This document shows, piece after piece, positions 52,614-62,700 of a stretch of DNA of 64,000 bases (positions are counted from its first letter, which is position 1; each line of letters begins with the position of its first letter). Below the pieces are notes generated by a model. It saw only the letters and a list, made by a program, of their open reading frames with translations, ran no database searches and was not told the origin of the DNA. Both the position numbers and the translations under genes were made by a program. This DNA comes from Actinoplanes missouriensis 431 (GTDB taxonomy: Bacteria > Actinomycetota > Actinomycetes > Mycobacteriales > Micromonosporaceae), in NCBI RefSeq assembly GCF_000284295.1, contig NC_017093.1, forward strand, positions 3,224,001 to 3,288,000, in the 5' to 3' direction.

Positions 52614-54653
52614 GTGCTGGCCCCGGAGGTCCAGGGGGTCGACACTGGACGGGTGGCGGCTTCCGTCCTCGGCGACGTCATCGAGCAGGCGCGCCGGCGC
52701 ACCTTCGTCGGCCGCCGTGACGAGCTGCGGTCGTTCGGGGAGGCGCTGGCCGGGCGGTCGCCGCGGCGGGTGCTGTTCGTGCACGGGCCGGGCGGGATCG
52801 GCAAGACCGCGCTGCTGCTGGAGATGGTGGCCCGGGCGCGTGCCGCCGGCCGGGCCCCGGTGCTGCTGGACGGGCGGGAGATCGATCCGACGCCGGAGGG
52901 TTTCCGGCGGGCGGCCGGCGGTCACGGGTCGCTGCTGCTGATCGACTCGTACGAGTATCTGAGCGCCATCGACGGCTGGCTGCGCCGGGAGTTCGTCCCC
53001 GGCCTGCCGGTGGACGGCCTGCTGGTGCTCGCCGGCCGGGAACCGCCGCCGGCCGCCTGGCGGGTGGATCCGGGCTGGCGGCAGATCGTCGCCGTGCACC
53101 GGGTCGACCACCTCGACGACGGTGACAGCGCGGACCTGCTGGCCCGCGCCGGTGTCGCCGAGGCGGCGCTGCGGCAGCGGCTGCTGACGCTCGGCCGGGG
53201 CCACCCGCTGACCCTCGCGCTGCTGGCCGACGTGGCCGACGGCGGGGCCGTGCCGGAGAGCCTCGCCGAGGTTCCCGATCTCGTCTCGGTGCTGCTGGAG
53301 TCGCTGCTGCGCGACGCGCCCTCGGAAGCGCACATGACCGGCCTGGCGACGTGTGCGCGGGCCTGGCTGACGACCGAGGACCTGCTGCGCAAGACGGTCG
53401 GCGACGACGCGCCCGAGGTGTGGGGATGGTTGCTCCGCCGCCCGTTCGTGCACTGCCGGCCGGGTGGGCTGACCCCGCACGATCTGACCCGGGAGGTGCT
53501 GGAGGCGGAGTTCGAGCGCCGGTCGCCGGACCGATACCGATCACTGCACCGGATCATCCACGATCATGCCGTCGCGGGGATCCGGTCCACGACCGGGCTG
53601 GACCGGCAGTGGCTCGCCCAGCAGCTGGCGTACCTGCATCGGCGCAGCCCGCTCACCGACGCCTACTTCACGCTGCGCAGCCAGGGCACGGCCGCGGTGG
53701 TGCCGGCCAGGCCGGAGGACCATGCGACGCTGCTGGCGCTGATCGAACGCGACGAGGGCCGGGTGAGCGCGGCGCTCGCCGAGGGCTGGTTCGCCGACGA
53801 GCCGGGCCAGATGAACGTGGTGCGCACCGAGGACGGGGTCGCCGGTTTCACGTACGGGATCTACTGCCCCTGTGGCTCGCCGATGGAGGACCGTGATCCG
53901 GTCGTGCGGGCGATCCTGGACCACGTGGCCCGGACGGCGCCGACGCGTCCCGGCGAGCGCGTCGACATCGGCCGTTTCTGGTCAGGTGTGCGCGAGGGGC
54001 AGCGGGACAAGTACGCGCTGCTGGCCGGCTCGGTCACCTCGATCATCACCTGGTGCACCGAGCCGATCGCGTGGTCGTTCGTGGTGTCGGTCGACCCGGA
54101 GCACTGGGGGCCGTTCTTCGGCTATCTCGGCTTCTGTCCGCTGGTGGAGGTCACCGTGGACGGCCGGCTGCACGTCGCGTACGGGATGGATTGGCGTCGT
54201 TTCCCGGTCGAGGACTGGCTGGAGCTGATGAGCGAGCGGGAGCATCAGGGCGGCGCGGGACCGCCGCCGGAGTCGGCGCTGCGGCCGCCGCCGCTGACCC
54301 GGGAGGCGTTCGGTGACGCGGTACGCCATGCCCTGCAGAATCTGCACCGCCCGGACCGCCTCCGTGCGTGCCCGCTGGTCGGCAGCCGGATCGGCGCCGA
54401 CACCGCCCAGGTGCGCGCGAGCGTGATCGCCGCGATCGACCGGCTGGCCGGCACACCGAAGGGCGACCAGCTCCGGGCCGTGCTGAACCGGACGTTCCTG
54501 CGGGCGGCACCGAGCCAGGAGGCCGCGGCCGAGGTGCTCGGGCTGCCGTTCAGCACCTATCGGCGGCACCTGGCGCGCGCGCTCGACCAGGTGACCGAGC
54601 TGCTGTGGGCAGTCGAGATCGGGACGGGTGAGCAGGAGTTGAGCACCGACTGA
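52614..54653 (+). CDS. P-loop NTPase (STAND/AAA-like) with C-terminal HTH-like region
   Basis: 679 residues from GTG 52614 (GTG 52653 is possible and sits closer to the domain). TFVGRRDELRSF precedes Walker A HGPGGIGKTALL near residue 62; SLLLIDSYEYL resembles Walker B. The middle is helical. The region about 390-560 has GFTYGIYCPCGSP and ITWCTEPIAWSFVVSVDPEH, resembling an acetyltransferase-like fold, and the last 60 residues contain AAEVLGLPFSTYRRHLARAL, a helix-turn-helix-like piece. It is likely a signal-responsive regulator; the signal and targets are unknown. Confidence 0.78.
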   Translation: MLAPEVQGVDTGRVAASVLGDVIEQARRRTFVGRRDELRSFGEALAGRSPRRVLFVHGPGGIGKTALLLEMVARARAAGRAPVLLDGREIDPTPEGFRRAAGGHGSLLLIDSYEYLSAIDGWLRREFVPGLPVDGLLVLAGREPPPAAWRVDPGWRQIVAVHRVDHLDDGDSADLLARAGVAEAALRQRLLTLGRGHPLTLALLADVADGGAVPESLAEVPDLVSVLLESLLRDAPSEAHMTGLATCARAWLTTEDLLRKTVGDDAPEVWGWLLRRPFVHCRPGGLTPHDLTREVLEAEFERRSPDRYRSLHRIIHDHAVAGIRSTTGLDRQWLAQQLAYLHRRSPLTDAYFTLRSQGTAAVVPARPEDHATLLALIERDEGRVSAALAEGWFADEPGQMNVVRTEDGVAGFTYGIYCPCGSPMEDRDPVVRAILDHVARTAPTRPGERVDIGRFWSGVREGQRDKYALLAGSVTSIITWCTEPIAWSFVVSVDPEHWGPFFGYLGFCPLVEVTVDGRLHVAYGMDWRRFPVEDWLELMSEREHQGGAGPPPESALRPPPLTREAFGDAVRHALQNLHRPDRLRACPLVGSRIGADTAQVRASVIAAIDRLAGTPKGDQLRAVLNRTFLRAAPSQEAAAEVLGLPFSTYRRHLARALDQVTELLWAVEIGTGEQELSTD

Positions 54654-54716
54654 CCTGGAGACCGGGCAGCTGCCCGGACCACGATGCCGCCATCGGCACA
54701 TCGATGGAGGTGCGAC

Positions 54717-56117
54717 ATGGCACGGATCGTGGTTCTCGGTGCGGGACTCGCCGGTCTCGGCACGGCGTTGCTGCTGGCCCGCGACCGGCACGAGGTGATC
54801 GTGGTGGAGCGTGACCCGGCCGGGCCGCCGCCTCCCGCGGAGACCGACACCGCGTGGAACGACTGGCAGCGGCGCGGGGTCAACCAGTTCCGGCTGCCGC
54901 ATTTCATGCTGCCGCGCTGGTGGCAGCTGGTGCGCGAGCAGCTCCCGGAGGTCGGTGACGCGCTGCCGGCGGTCGGGGCGCGCCGGGTGAACCTGATCGG
55001 CATGCTGCCGGAGGAGCAACGCGGCCCGATCCGTCCCGGCGACGAGCGGTTCGACACGGTGACCGCCCGCCGGCCGGTGCTCGAAGCGGTGCTGTCGGCC
55101 GCCGCCGCGACCGCCGGGGTGACGATCCGCCGCGGCGTCGCGGTCACCGGCCTGACCACCGACGGGCACACGCGGGTGACGGGCGTCCTGACCGCGGCGG
55201 GCCCGGCGATCCCCGCCGACCTGGTGGTGGACTGCGGCGGCCGGCGCTCGGCCCTGAGCGCCTGGCTGCAGGCAGCCGGCGCCAGAGCGCCCGCCGAAGA
55301 ACGGTCGGACTCCGGCTTCGTCTATCACTGCCGGCAGTTCCGATCGGGTACGGGGGAACTACCGTCAGCGCTGGCCAACCTGTTGCACCACTACGACTCG
55401 CTGTCGGCCATCACCCTGCCCGGCGACAACGGCACGTGGAGCGTGGTCCTGGCGACCGCCAGCCGGGACAACGCGCTGCGCGGCCTGCGCGAGCCGTCCC
55501 GCTGGCACGCGGCGATCGCCCGTTACCCGCTGCTCGCCCCCTGGGCCGACGCCGAACCGATCTCCGGCGTCGACGTGATGGCCGGCATCGAGGACCGCTG
55601 CCGGCGTCTGGTGGTCGACGGCGATCCGGTCGCCACCGGCGTGGTAGCGGTCGGTGACGCGTGGGCCTGCACCAGCCCGTCGGTCGGCCGGGGCGCGTCG
55701 ATGGCGATGATCCAGGCGGTGCTCCTGCGTGACCTGCTGCGGGAAACCGACCCGGCCGACCACGACAAGTTCGCCCGCGGTTTCGACGAGGCGAGCACCC
55801 GGGTCGTCGAGCCGCTGTACCGGGCGACCGTCTGGACCGACCGGCACCGGCTCGCGGAGATGGCCGCGGACGCCGCCGGCACGTCCTACCAGCCCGGGGA
55901 CCCGCGGTGGGCGATGAGCAAGGCGCTGTTCGCGGCCGGGCTGGCCGACCCCGATCTGGCCCGCGGGTACGCCTCGATCGCGGCCTTCATCGCCACACCC
56001 GACGAGGTGTTCGGCGCTCCCGGCGTCGTGGACCGGGTGGTCGCGCTCGGCATGGGCGCACCGCGGTATCCGCTGCCCGGCGCCACCCGGACCGAGTTGC
56101 TCGCCGCTCTTTCCTGA
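54717..56117 (+). CDS. FAD-dependent oxidoreductase (monooxygenase-like)
   Basis: 466 residues. The FAD/NAD Rossmann motif is VVLGAGLAGLGTALLLARD at 5-23, GFVYHCRQFR lies mid-protein, and the ribose-binding GVVAVGDAWACTSPSVGRG matches the GD motif of flavin monooxygenases. The QFRLPHFMLPRWWQLV segment is usual for squalene-epoxidase/halogenase-like relatives. The start has GGAGG 8 bases upstream. It is probably cytosolic; the substrate is unknown. It is convergent with the DedA gene, with only 2 bases between stops. Confidence 0.83.
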   Translation: MARIVVLGAGLAGLGTALLLARDRHEVIVVERDPAGPPPPAETDTAWNDWQRRGVNQFRLPHFMLPRWWQLVREQLPEVGDALPAVGARRVNLIGMLPEEQRGPIRPGDERFDTVTARRPVLEAVLSAAAATAGVTIRRGVAVTGLTTDGHTRVTGVLTAAGPAIPADLVVDCGGRRSALSAWLQAAGARAPAEERSDSGFVYHCRQFRSGTGELPSALANLLHHYDSLSAITLPGDNGTWSVVLATASRDNALRGLREPSRWHAAIARYPLLAPWADAEPISGVDVMAGIEDRCRRLVVDGDPVATGVVAVGDAWACTSPSVGRGASMAMIQAVLLRDLLRETDPADHDKFARGFDEASTRVVEPLYRATVWTDRHRLAEMAADAAGTSYQPGDPRWAMSKALFAAGLADPDLARGYASIAAFIATPDEVFGAPGVVDRVVALGMGAPRYPLPGATRTELLAALS

Positions 56118-56119
56118 GT

Positions 56120-56875
56120 TTACCGCTGCCGGTCCATGACTCGCGCCACGCCCCGCGCCGTCGGATAGTGGTTCGGGTTGCCGAGCCCGTCGAAGTCCGG
56201 GGCGGGGCGTCCGTCGACGTCCGCCGCGGCCGGGTCGCCACCGGCCGCGAGGGCCCGCTTGCGGGCCAGCACCCGGCGCGCCACCAGGAAGATCACGAAG
56301 GCGACGCCGAGCCCGAGCACGACCTTGGAGACCGGGCCGAGGATGCCCTCCACCCGCTCCCAGTTGTCGGCGAGCAGCCAGCCCGCGCCGATCAGAGCCG
56401 CGTTCCAGATGCCGCTGCCGATCGCCGTGAACAGCACGAACGTCTTCAGCGGCATCCGCGCCACACCGGCCGGGAGCGAGATCAGACTGCGGATGATGGG
56501 CACGCACCGAGCCGCCAGCACCAGCCAGGAGCCGTACTTCTCGAACAGCGCGTAACCACGCTCCACGTCCGCCCGCGTCGCCAGCACGAACCAGCGTTTG
56601 CCGGCCAGGGCGTGCAGCCGGTCGTACCCCAGAAGGGCGCCGACGTAGTAGAGCACCAGCGCACCGGCGAGCGCGCCGATCGTGGCCGTGGTCCAGACCG
56701 CGAAGACGTTGAGGTCGCCGTCACGGGCGCGGAAACCGGCGAGCGGCAGGATCAGCTCGGACGGGATCGGCGGGATGACGGTCTCGAGGAAGAGCAGCAG
56801 GCCGACGCCGATGGCTCCCAGCGCATCGACGAGCCGGAAGACCCAGTCGGTGATCAAGTCGGTGATGCCACCCAC
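56120..56875 (-). CDS. DedA-family membrane protein
   Basis: 251 residues from GTG 56875. The DedA/SNARE-associated pattern is clear: FLETVIPPIPSELILPLAGF, YGSWLVLAARCVPIIRSLIS and PAGVARMPLKTFVLFTAIGS, with about five membrane segments. The family is implicated in flipping lipid carriers such as undecaprenyl phosphate or phospholipids. The C-terminal tail (about 195-251) is polar and specific. It diverges from the luciferase-like gene at 57011. Confidence 0.87.
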   Translation of the reverse strand: MGGITDLITDWVFRLVDALGAIGVGLLLFLETVIPPIPSELILPLAGFRARDGDLNVFAVWTTATIGALAGALVLYYVGALLGYDRLHALAGKRWFVLATRADVERGYALFEKYGSWLVLAARCVPIIRSLISLPAGVARMPLKTFVLFTAIGSGIWNAALIGAGWLLADNWERVEGILGPVSKVVLGLGVAFVIFLVARRVLARKRALAAGGDPAAADVDGRPAPDFDGLGNPNHYPTARGVARVMDRQR

Positions 56876-57010
56876 GCGGAAATCGTCTCCTCTGGCGGAC
56901 CGGCCGGCCGGTGCGGCCGATGAACCGCCGAAGATACGGGCGAAATCTACGGACTTCCTGAGAACGTGCCCAGCGGGAACGATCTTGCCTGGTCGTTTGT
57001 TGCTCCGCGT

Positions 57011-58003
57011 ATGAGTCAACCGCGTCTTTCGATCCTGGACCTCGCGCCGATCGCCCCCGGCGACAGCGTCGCGCAGGCCTTCGCGAACTCCGTCGCCATC
57101 GCGCAGGCCGCCGAACGGCACGGGTACGAGCGCGTCTGGTACGCCGAACATCACAACATGGCCCGCATCGCGTCCAGCGCGACCAGCCTGCTGATCGGGC
57201 ACGTCGCCGCGCACACCTCCACGATCCGGCTCGGCGCCGGCGGCATCATGCTGCCGAACCACTCGCCGCTGGTGATCGCCGAGCAGTTCGGCACCCTGGC
57301 CTCGCTCCACCCGGACCGGATCGACCTCGGCCTCGGCCGGGCGCCCGGCAGCGACCAGGCCACCATGCGGGCGATGCGCCGCAACCCGATGTCCGCGGAG
57401 AGCTTCCCGCAGGACGTCCTGGAACTGCAGGGCTACCTCAGCGGCGAGTCCCGGATCGAGGGCGTGCGGGCCACACCGGGCGCCGGGACGAACGTGCCGC
57501 TCTACATCCTGGGGTCGTCGATGTTCGGCGCGAAACTCGCCGCCGCGTACGGCCTGCCCTACGCGTTCGCCTCGCACTTCTCGCCCGGGCTGCTGGAGGA
57601 GGCGGTCACGCTCTACCGCCGCGAGTTCACCCCGTCGGCGCAGCTGTCCTCGCCGTACGTGATCGCCGGCGTGAACGTGGTCGCCGCCGCGACGCCGGAA
57701 GCCGCGCGGGAGCAGTTCGAGATCACCCGCCGGATCCTGGTGCGGGGGCTGGTCACGCGGACGCCCGGAGCGCCGGACTACAGCGACGCAGAGATCGACG
57801 CCTTCCTGGGCACGCCGAACGGGCGTCAGCTCGCGGCGATGCTCACGTACACGGCAGTGGGCACGCCGGACGAGGTGGGCTCGTATCTGACGAGGTTCGC
57901 CAAGGAGGCCCAGGCCGACGAGTTGATCGTCGTGCACCAGGCGACCCGGATCGAGGACCGGTTGGAGTCGGTCGCCCTGACCGCCCAGGCCATCGCTGCT
58001 TAG
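57011..58003 (+). CDS. luciferase-like flavin-dependent monooxygenase
   Basis: 330 residues. LLM landmarks are [25 protein letters not shown] near 50, [20 protein letters not shown] and [14 protein letters not shown] near 105. This pattern matches the MsnO8/"alkane monooxygenase-like" group. It uses reduced flavin supplied by a reductase. A second, less similar member lies convergently just downstream, separated by a strong hairpin. Confidence 0.87.
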   Translation: MSQPRLSILDLAPIAPGDSVAQAFANSVAIAQAAERHGYERVWYAEHHNMARIASSATSLLIGHVAAHTSTIRLGAGGIMLPNHSPLVIAEQFGTLASLHPDRIDLGLGRAPGSDQATMRAMRRNPMSAESFPQDVLELQGYLSGESRIEGVRATPGAGTNVPLYILGSSMFGAKLAAAYGLPYAFASHFSPGLLEEAVTLYRREFTPSAQLSSPYVIAGVNVVAAATPEAAREQFEITRRILVRGLVTRTPGAPDYSDAEIDAFLGTPNGRQLAAMLTYTAVGTPDEVGSYLTRFAKEAQADELIVVHQATRIEDRLESVALTAQAIAA

Positions 58004-58009
58004 CGCCCC

Positions 58010-58052
58010 GCGTGTGGATTTCGGGCGCGCTCCGCACCCGAAATCCACACGC
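58010..58052. terminator. bidirectional terminator hairpin
   Basis: GCGTGTGGATTTCGGG at 58010-58025 pairs perfectly over 16 bases with 58037-58052, around an 11-base loop. It sits between two convergent genes, 7 and 40 bases from their stops. There is no long T-run, which is usual in actinomycetes. Confidence 0.75.
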
Positions 58053-58091
58053 AGGCGAAGGACTCACGCGGCGCGTGGAGTCCGGGTCCGC

Positions 58092-59069
58092 TCACGAGTG
58101 GCGGAACATCGCCGCCAGACTGGTGTCCGAAGCGTCCAGCGCCGCCCGGTCGAACGTGCTCCCCGCCGCGACCACCTCCACCGCCCCCGTCCGCTCGATC
58201 AACTCCGCGAGCCGGCTCTCCACCCGCCCCGCCGTCCCGATGATCGCCGCCGCGACGGTCTGCTCCACGTACTGCTGCTGCCGCGCCGTCTTCCGCGCGG
58301 CCCGGACCTCGGCCACCGGCTCCAGCGGCGGAAACACCCCCGTGGTACGGCTCGAAGCCATCGCCCACGCCTCCGGCAGGATCAGTTCCGCCGCCTCCTC
58401 GGCGGTGTCCGCGATCAGCACGTCGAGACTGACCGCCACCCGGGGCTCAGCCTGCTGAGCCGACGGCCGGAAGTCCCGCCGATATCCGGCCAGCGCCTCC
58501 AGCCCCGGCCCCGGATCCCCGCCGATCCCGAGCAGCGGCCCGCCGACGATCACCGGCAGTCCGGCCTCGGCGGCGACCCGTAGCCCGGTCCCGGTGGCGA
58601 GCACGTGGAGCGGCACCGGCCCGTCCGGCTGCGGGTGCAGGGTGACGTCCGCGGTCCCGCCGAGGAACCCGCGCAGCTCGGCGATGTCGGCGGCGAAGTC
58701 GTTGTCGCCCTGTCGCAGGGCACGGCGTACCGGCGGGGTGAATCCGGGGGAGCGGCCCAGCCCGAGGTCGACCCGCCCCGGCGCGAACGCGGACAGGGTG
58801 GCGAACTGCTCGGCGACGACGAGCGGCTGATGGTGCGGCAGCATCACGCCGGCCGAGCCGAGGCGGATCCGCGAGGTGGCGCCGGCGACAGCGGTCAGCA
58901 GCACCGCCGGTGCCGCACCCGCGATCCCGGGGACTCCGTGGTGCTCGGCGACCCAGAACCGGTCGTACCCATTCTGCTCGGCGTGGGATGCCCGCGCGAC
59001 GGTCCCGCGCAGCGCCGCCGTCTCGGTCTCTCCGGCGCGGGTACGGGACCGGTCCAGCAGCGAAAGCAT
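58092..59069 (-). CDS. luciferase-like flavin-dependent monooxygenase
   Basis: 325 residues from ATG 59069 (GTG 59075 is an alternative). LSLLDRSRTR, RFWVAEHHGVPGIAG, GSAGVMLPHHQPLVVAEQFA and RVDLGLGRSPGF are the same landmarks as in the neighbour at 57011, but overall identity looks modest, so the two probably arose by an old duplication or were brought together. It needs reduced flavin; the substrate is unknown. Confidence 0.85.
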   Translation of the reverse strand: MLSLLDRSRTRAGETETAALRGTVARASHAEQNGYDRFWVAEHHGVPGIAGAAPAVLLTAVAGATSRIRLGSAGVMLPHHQPLVVAEQFATLSAFAPGRVDLGLGRSPGFTPPVRRALRQGDNDFAADIAELRGFLGGTADVTLHPQPDGPVPLHVLATGTGLRVAAEAGLPVIVGGPLLGIGGDPGPGLEALAGYRRDFRPSAQQAEPRVAVSLDVLIADTAEEAAELILPEAWAMASSRTTGVFPPLEPVAEVRAARKTARQQQYVEQTVAAAIIGTAGRVESRLAELIERTGAVEVVAAGSTFDRAALDASDTSLAAMFRHS

Positions 59070-59123
59070 GATCACGAGAGGTGCAGCGCCGGGAACGGGC
59101 CGGCTGTTCCCCCGGTGGGCGGA

Positions 59124-59624
59124 TCAGGAGGTGGCGAGCCCGAAGCGGCGGACCACGTCGGCCAGCCACGGGGTGTCCACGAATTGGAGCCCGTGCTCGG
59201 CGGCCAGGGCGGCGCCGCGTTCCGGATCGGGGTCGTCGGCCTCGATCATGTCGGCGACGGCCCGGAAGAACAGCTCGAATCCGGCCGGGCTGATCACCTC
59301 GATCATGCGGGCCGGCTCGGAACCGGCGTTCCACATGGCGTGGGCTTCGCCGCGCGGCTTGGTGATGTAGCCGCCCGCGCCGAGGACGGCCTCCCGGTCG
59401 CCGGAGCGGAACCCGATCGTGCCTCGGGTCACGATCGAGTGTTCGTCCTCGTACGTGTGGATGTGTGGTGGAACGAGCGCACCGGGCGGGAACTCGTGCT
59501 CGACGATCGCGAGGGCCCCGCCGGTGTCGGCGCCCCAGAGCTTGAAGTCGACGGTGATGGCGCCGAGGCTGCCGGAGCGGCCCTCGCCGGGCCGGACGAC
59601 GCGTAGCGGAGGTGGGGTGGTCAT
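59124..59624 (-). CDS. cupin-domain protein
   Basis: 166 residues from ATG 59624. The cupin motif 1 region PPHIHTYEDEHSIVTRGTIG has H-x-H..E..E, and motif 2 is PRGEAHAMWNAGSEP (His). The fold probably binds a metal such as iron or manganese. Cupins of this size include dioxygenases and simple binding proteins; this one could be either. It lies 54 bases upstream of the luciferase-like gene in the same direction. Confidence 0.8.
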   Translation of the reverse strand: MTTPPPLRVVRPGEGRSGSLGAITVDFKLWGADTGGALAIVEHEFPPGALVPPHIHTYEDEHSIVTRGTIGFRSGDREAVLGAGGYITKPRGEAHAMWNAGSEPARMIEVISPAGFELFFRAVADMIEADDPDPERGAALAAEHGLQFVDTPWLADVVRRFGLATS

Positions 59625-59718
59625 GACTGCAGCCTGACCGAGACCGCCCTCTTCCGCCATCGGGTTACGGCATGGAGAATCGTTCGCCGCCGATCATTGC
59701 CGACCCGGGGACCGGACC

Positions 59719-62700
59719 ATGCCTTTTGACGGGTTCATCTCGTACAGCCATGCCGCTGACGGGCGCCTCGCGCCCGCCGTGCAGCGTGGCCTGCACCGGC
59801 TCGCGCGGCCCTGGCACCGGCGCCGGGCGTTGTGGATCTTCCGGGACCAGACCGGGCTGGCCGTCACGCCCGGCCTCTGGTCGTCGATCCAGACCGCGCT
59901 GGACGGCTCGCAGTTCTTCGTGCTGCTCGCCTCGCCGGAGGCGGCCCGCTCGCCGTGGGTGAACAAGGAGATCGAGCACTGGGTGGCCACGAAGTCGCCG
60001 CAGCGCGTCCTGCCGGTGCTGACCGACGGCGAGTGGCGCTGGGACCCCGCGACCGGCGACTTCACCGACGACTCCACGGCGGTGCCGGACGCGCTGCGCG
60101 GGGTCTTCGCCGAGGAGCCGCTCTACCTGGACCTGCGCTGGGCCCGTGACGACCTGCACCTGACCCTGCGGCACGCCCGGTTCCGGGACTCCATCGCGCA
60201 GCTCGCCGCGCCGATGCACGGGGTCAGCAAGGACGAGCTGGAGAGCGAGGACGTGCGCCAGCACCGGCGGGCCCGCCGGCTCTGGTCGGCGGCGACCGCG
60301 ACGCTGGTCGTGCTGGCGATGGTGGCCTCGTTCACCGGGGTCCTCGCGATGCGCAACGCCGGCCGGGCCAACGCCGAGGCGGTGGAGGCGCAGCGGCAGC
60401 AGCGGATCGCCGCCGAGCAGCGCGGCAGCGCCGAGCGGGCCACCGAGGAGTCCCGCCGCCAGCAGGAGAACGCGCAGACCCAGGAGGAGCGGGCGCGGGC
60501 GGCCGCCGAGGAGACCCGCCGGCAGGAGCGGCTCGCCGGCGAGCAGCGCGTGCTGGCCGACGAGGCCGCGGCGGAGGCCGCCACGCAGCAGGAGAACGCC
60601 GGCCGGCAGGCGCAGAACGCGCGGCGCGAGCAGGAGAACGCCCGGCGCGCCGCGGAGGACGCCCGCCGTGAGCAGGAGAACGCCCGCCGCCATGAGGAGG
60701 ACGCGCGCCGCCAGAAGGAGAACGCCCGGCGGCAGCAGGAGGACGCCCGCCGCAACGCCGAGGACGCCCGCCGCCAGCGCGAGGACGCCGAGCGGCAGAA
60801 GGACAACGCGCGGCGCTCCGAGGGCGAGGCCCGGCGGCAGCAGCAGCTCGCCGATCAGGCCGAGGAGCGGGCCCGGGAGCAGGAGAAGCTGGCGCGGCAC
60901 CACCGGGATCTGGCAGCCGAGGCGACCGAGGAACGACGCCGGCAGGAGAAGATCGCCCGCGAGCAGGAGGCGCTGGCCCGGGAGGCGGCCGAGGAGGCCC
61001 GCCGGCAGCGCGAGGAGGCCGCGCTGCAGCGTCGGATCGCGATCAACCAGCGGCTCGTCGAACGCGCCCGGGCGATGATCGAGGACGATCCGCAGAAGGC
61101 CCTCATGCTCGGCGTGGCCGCCCAGCGCGTGCACCCGGGCACGACCACCGATGACCAGCTCAGCCACCTGGTCATGTCCACGAATTACGCCGGTGCGATG
61201 CCCGGTGTGACCGATGTCGTCACGGTCGCGGACGATGTCCTCGCCACCGCGGACGCCGACCGTACGGTGTCGTTGTGGAACGTGGCGGATCCGGCGCGCC
61301 CGGCCCGGCTGACGCGGCTGCCCGCCACCGGCACGGCCGCTCCGACGCTGACGGTGAGCACCGACGGGAAGACCCTCGCGATCGCCGACGGGAGTCCCGC
61401 CGCGGCCTTGTGGAACATCACGGACCACACCTCCCCGGTACGGGCGGAACCCCTCACCGACGCGGCGGGAATCGTCACGGTGGCGTTGAGCCCGGACGGC
61501 CGTACCGTGGCGACCAGCAACCGCGCCAAGGACACCGTCCTGTGGGACGTGACGCCCGGCCGGGCCCCGGTCATCCTCGCGACCCTGCCGCAGGCGTCGT
61601 CGCTGACGTTCAGCCCGGACGGGCGCACCGCCGTGACCAGCGGTCCGACGGTCACCGTGTGGAACCTGGCCGACCGCGCCACCCCGGCCGCGCTCAGCAC
61701 GCTCACCGGCGCCCGCCCCGGCGGCATGGTCGCCTTCAACCCGAAGCTGAACGTGGTCGTCGTCGAGGAGGATCTCGGCTGGGTGGCGCCCTGGGACCTG
61801 CGGAACCCGGCCGCCCCGAAACGCGGCTCCGGACTGGATGCCAAGACCCGCGGCTCCACGCTCACCGGGGTGGGGTTCAGCCCGGACGGGCTCATGGTGG
61901 TGGTCAGCGACTCCAGCGGGACGACCAGCCTGACGAACTTCTCGCTCGGTTCCATCCCGGGCCAGGCGATCGCGCTGGGCCGGGTCGCCACGCTGACCGG
62001 CCGGGACGGGCCGATCACGTCGGTGACGATGAGCCGTGACGGCCGGATGCTGATCACCGCGGGGGAGCGCCGGACCGCCACGCTGTGGCGGATCCGGGGA
62101 ATGTTCGGCCGCGACCCGATCGGCGCGTTCACCCGGCCGTCGCCGGCGGACGTCGTCGGCGTGGCGTTCGGCCCCGACGGCCGTACGGTGCTCGCCGCCG
62201 ACGCGCCGGGCACGGCCGTCACCTGGGACCTGTCCGATCCGGCCAACCCCGTCGAGCGTCCCGCGCGGGAGCTGAACACCGGCCGGATCCAGCTGATGAA
62301 GCAGAGCCCGGACGGCCGCACCCTGGCCGTCGGCGGCATGGACGAGGTGGTGACGCTGCTGGACATGACCGCCCCGGACGGCCCCGCCGTGCTGGCCACG
62401 ATCGGCAAGGGCGGCGAGGACGTCACCGCGTTCACGTTCAGCCCGGCCGGGAAGACCCTGGCCGTCGGCCGGGCGGACGGCACCACCACCCTGTACGACC
62501 TGACCGACCCCACCGACCCGGCCGCCATCACCAAGGTCACCGACCGCGCCACCGTGAACGTGATCGCGTTCAGCGCGGACGGCCTGACGATGGCCGTCGG
62601 CGCCGGGTTCGCCGTCTCGCTCTGGACCCTGGCCGACCCGTCGGCCCCGATGCGCCACGCGGAACTCGGCACGGGCGACTTCGTCTTCGCCGCGGCGCTC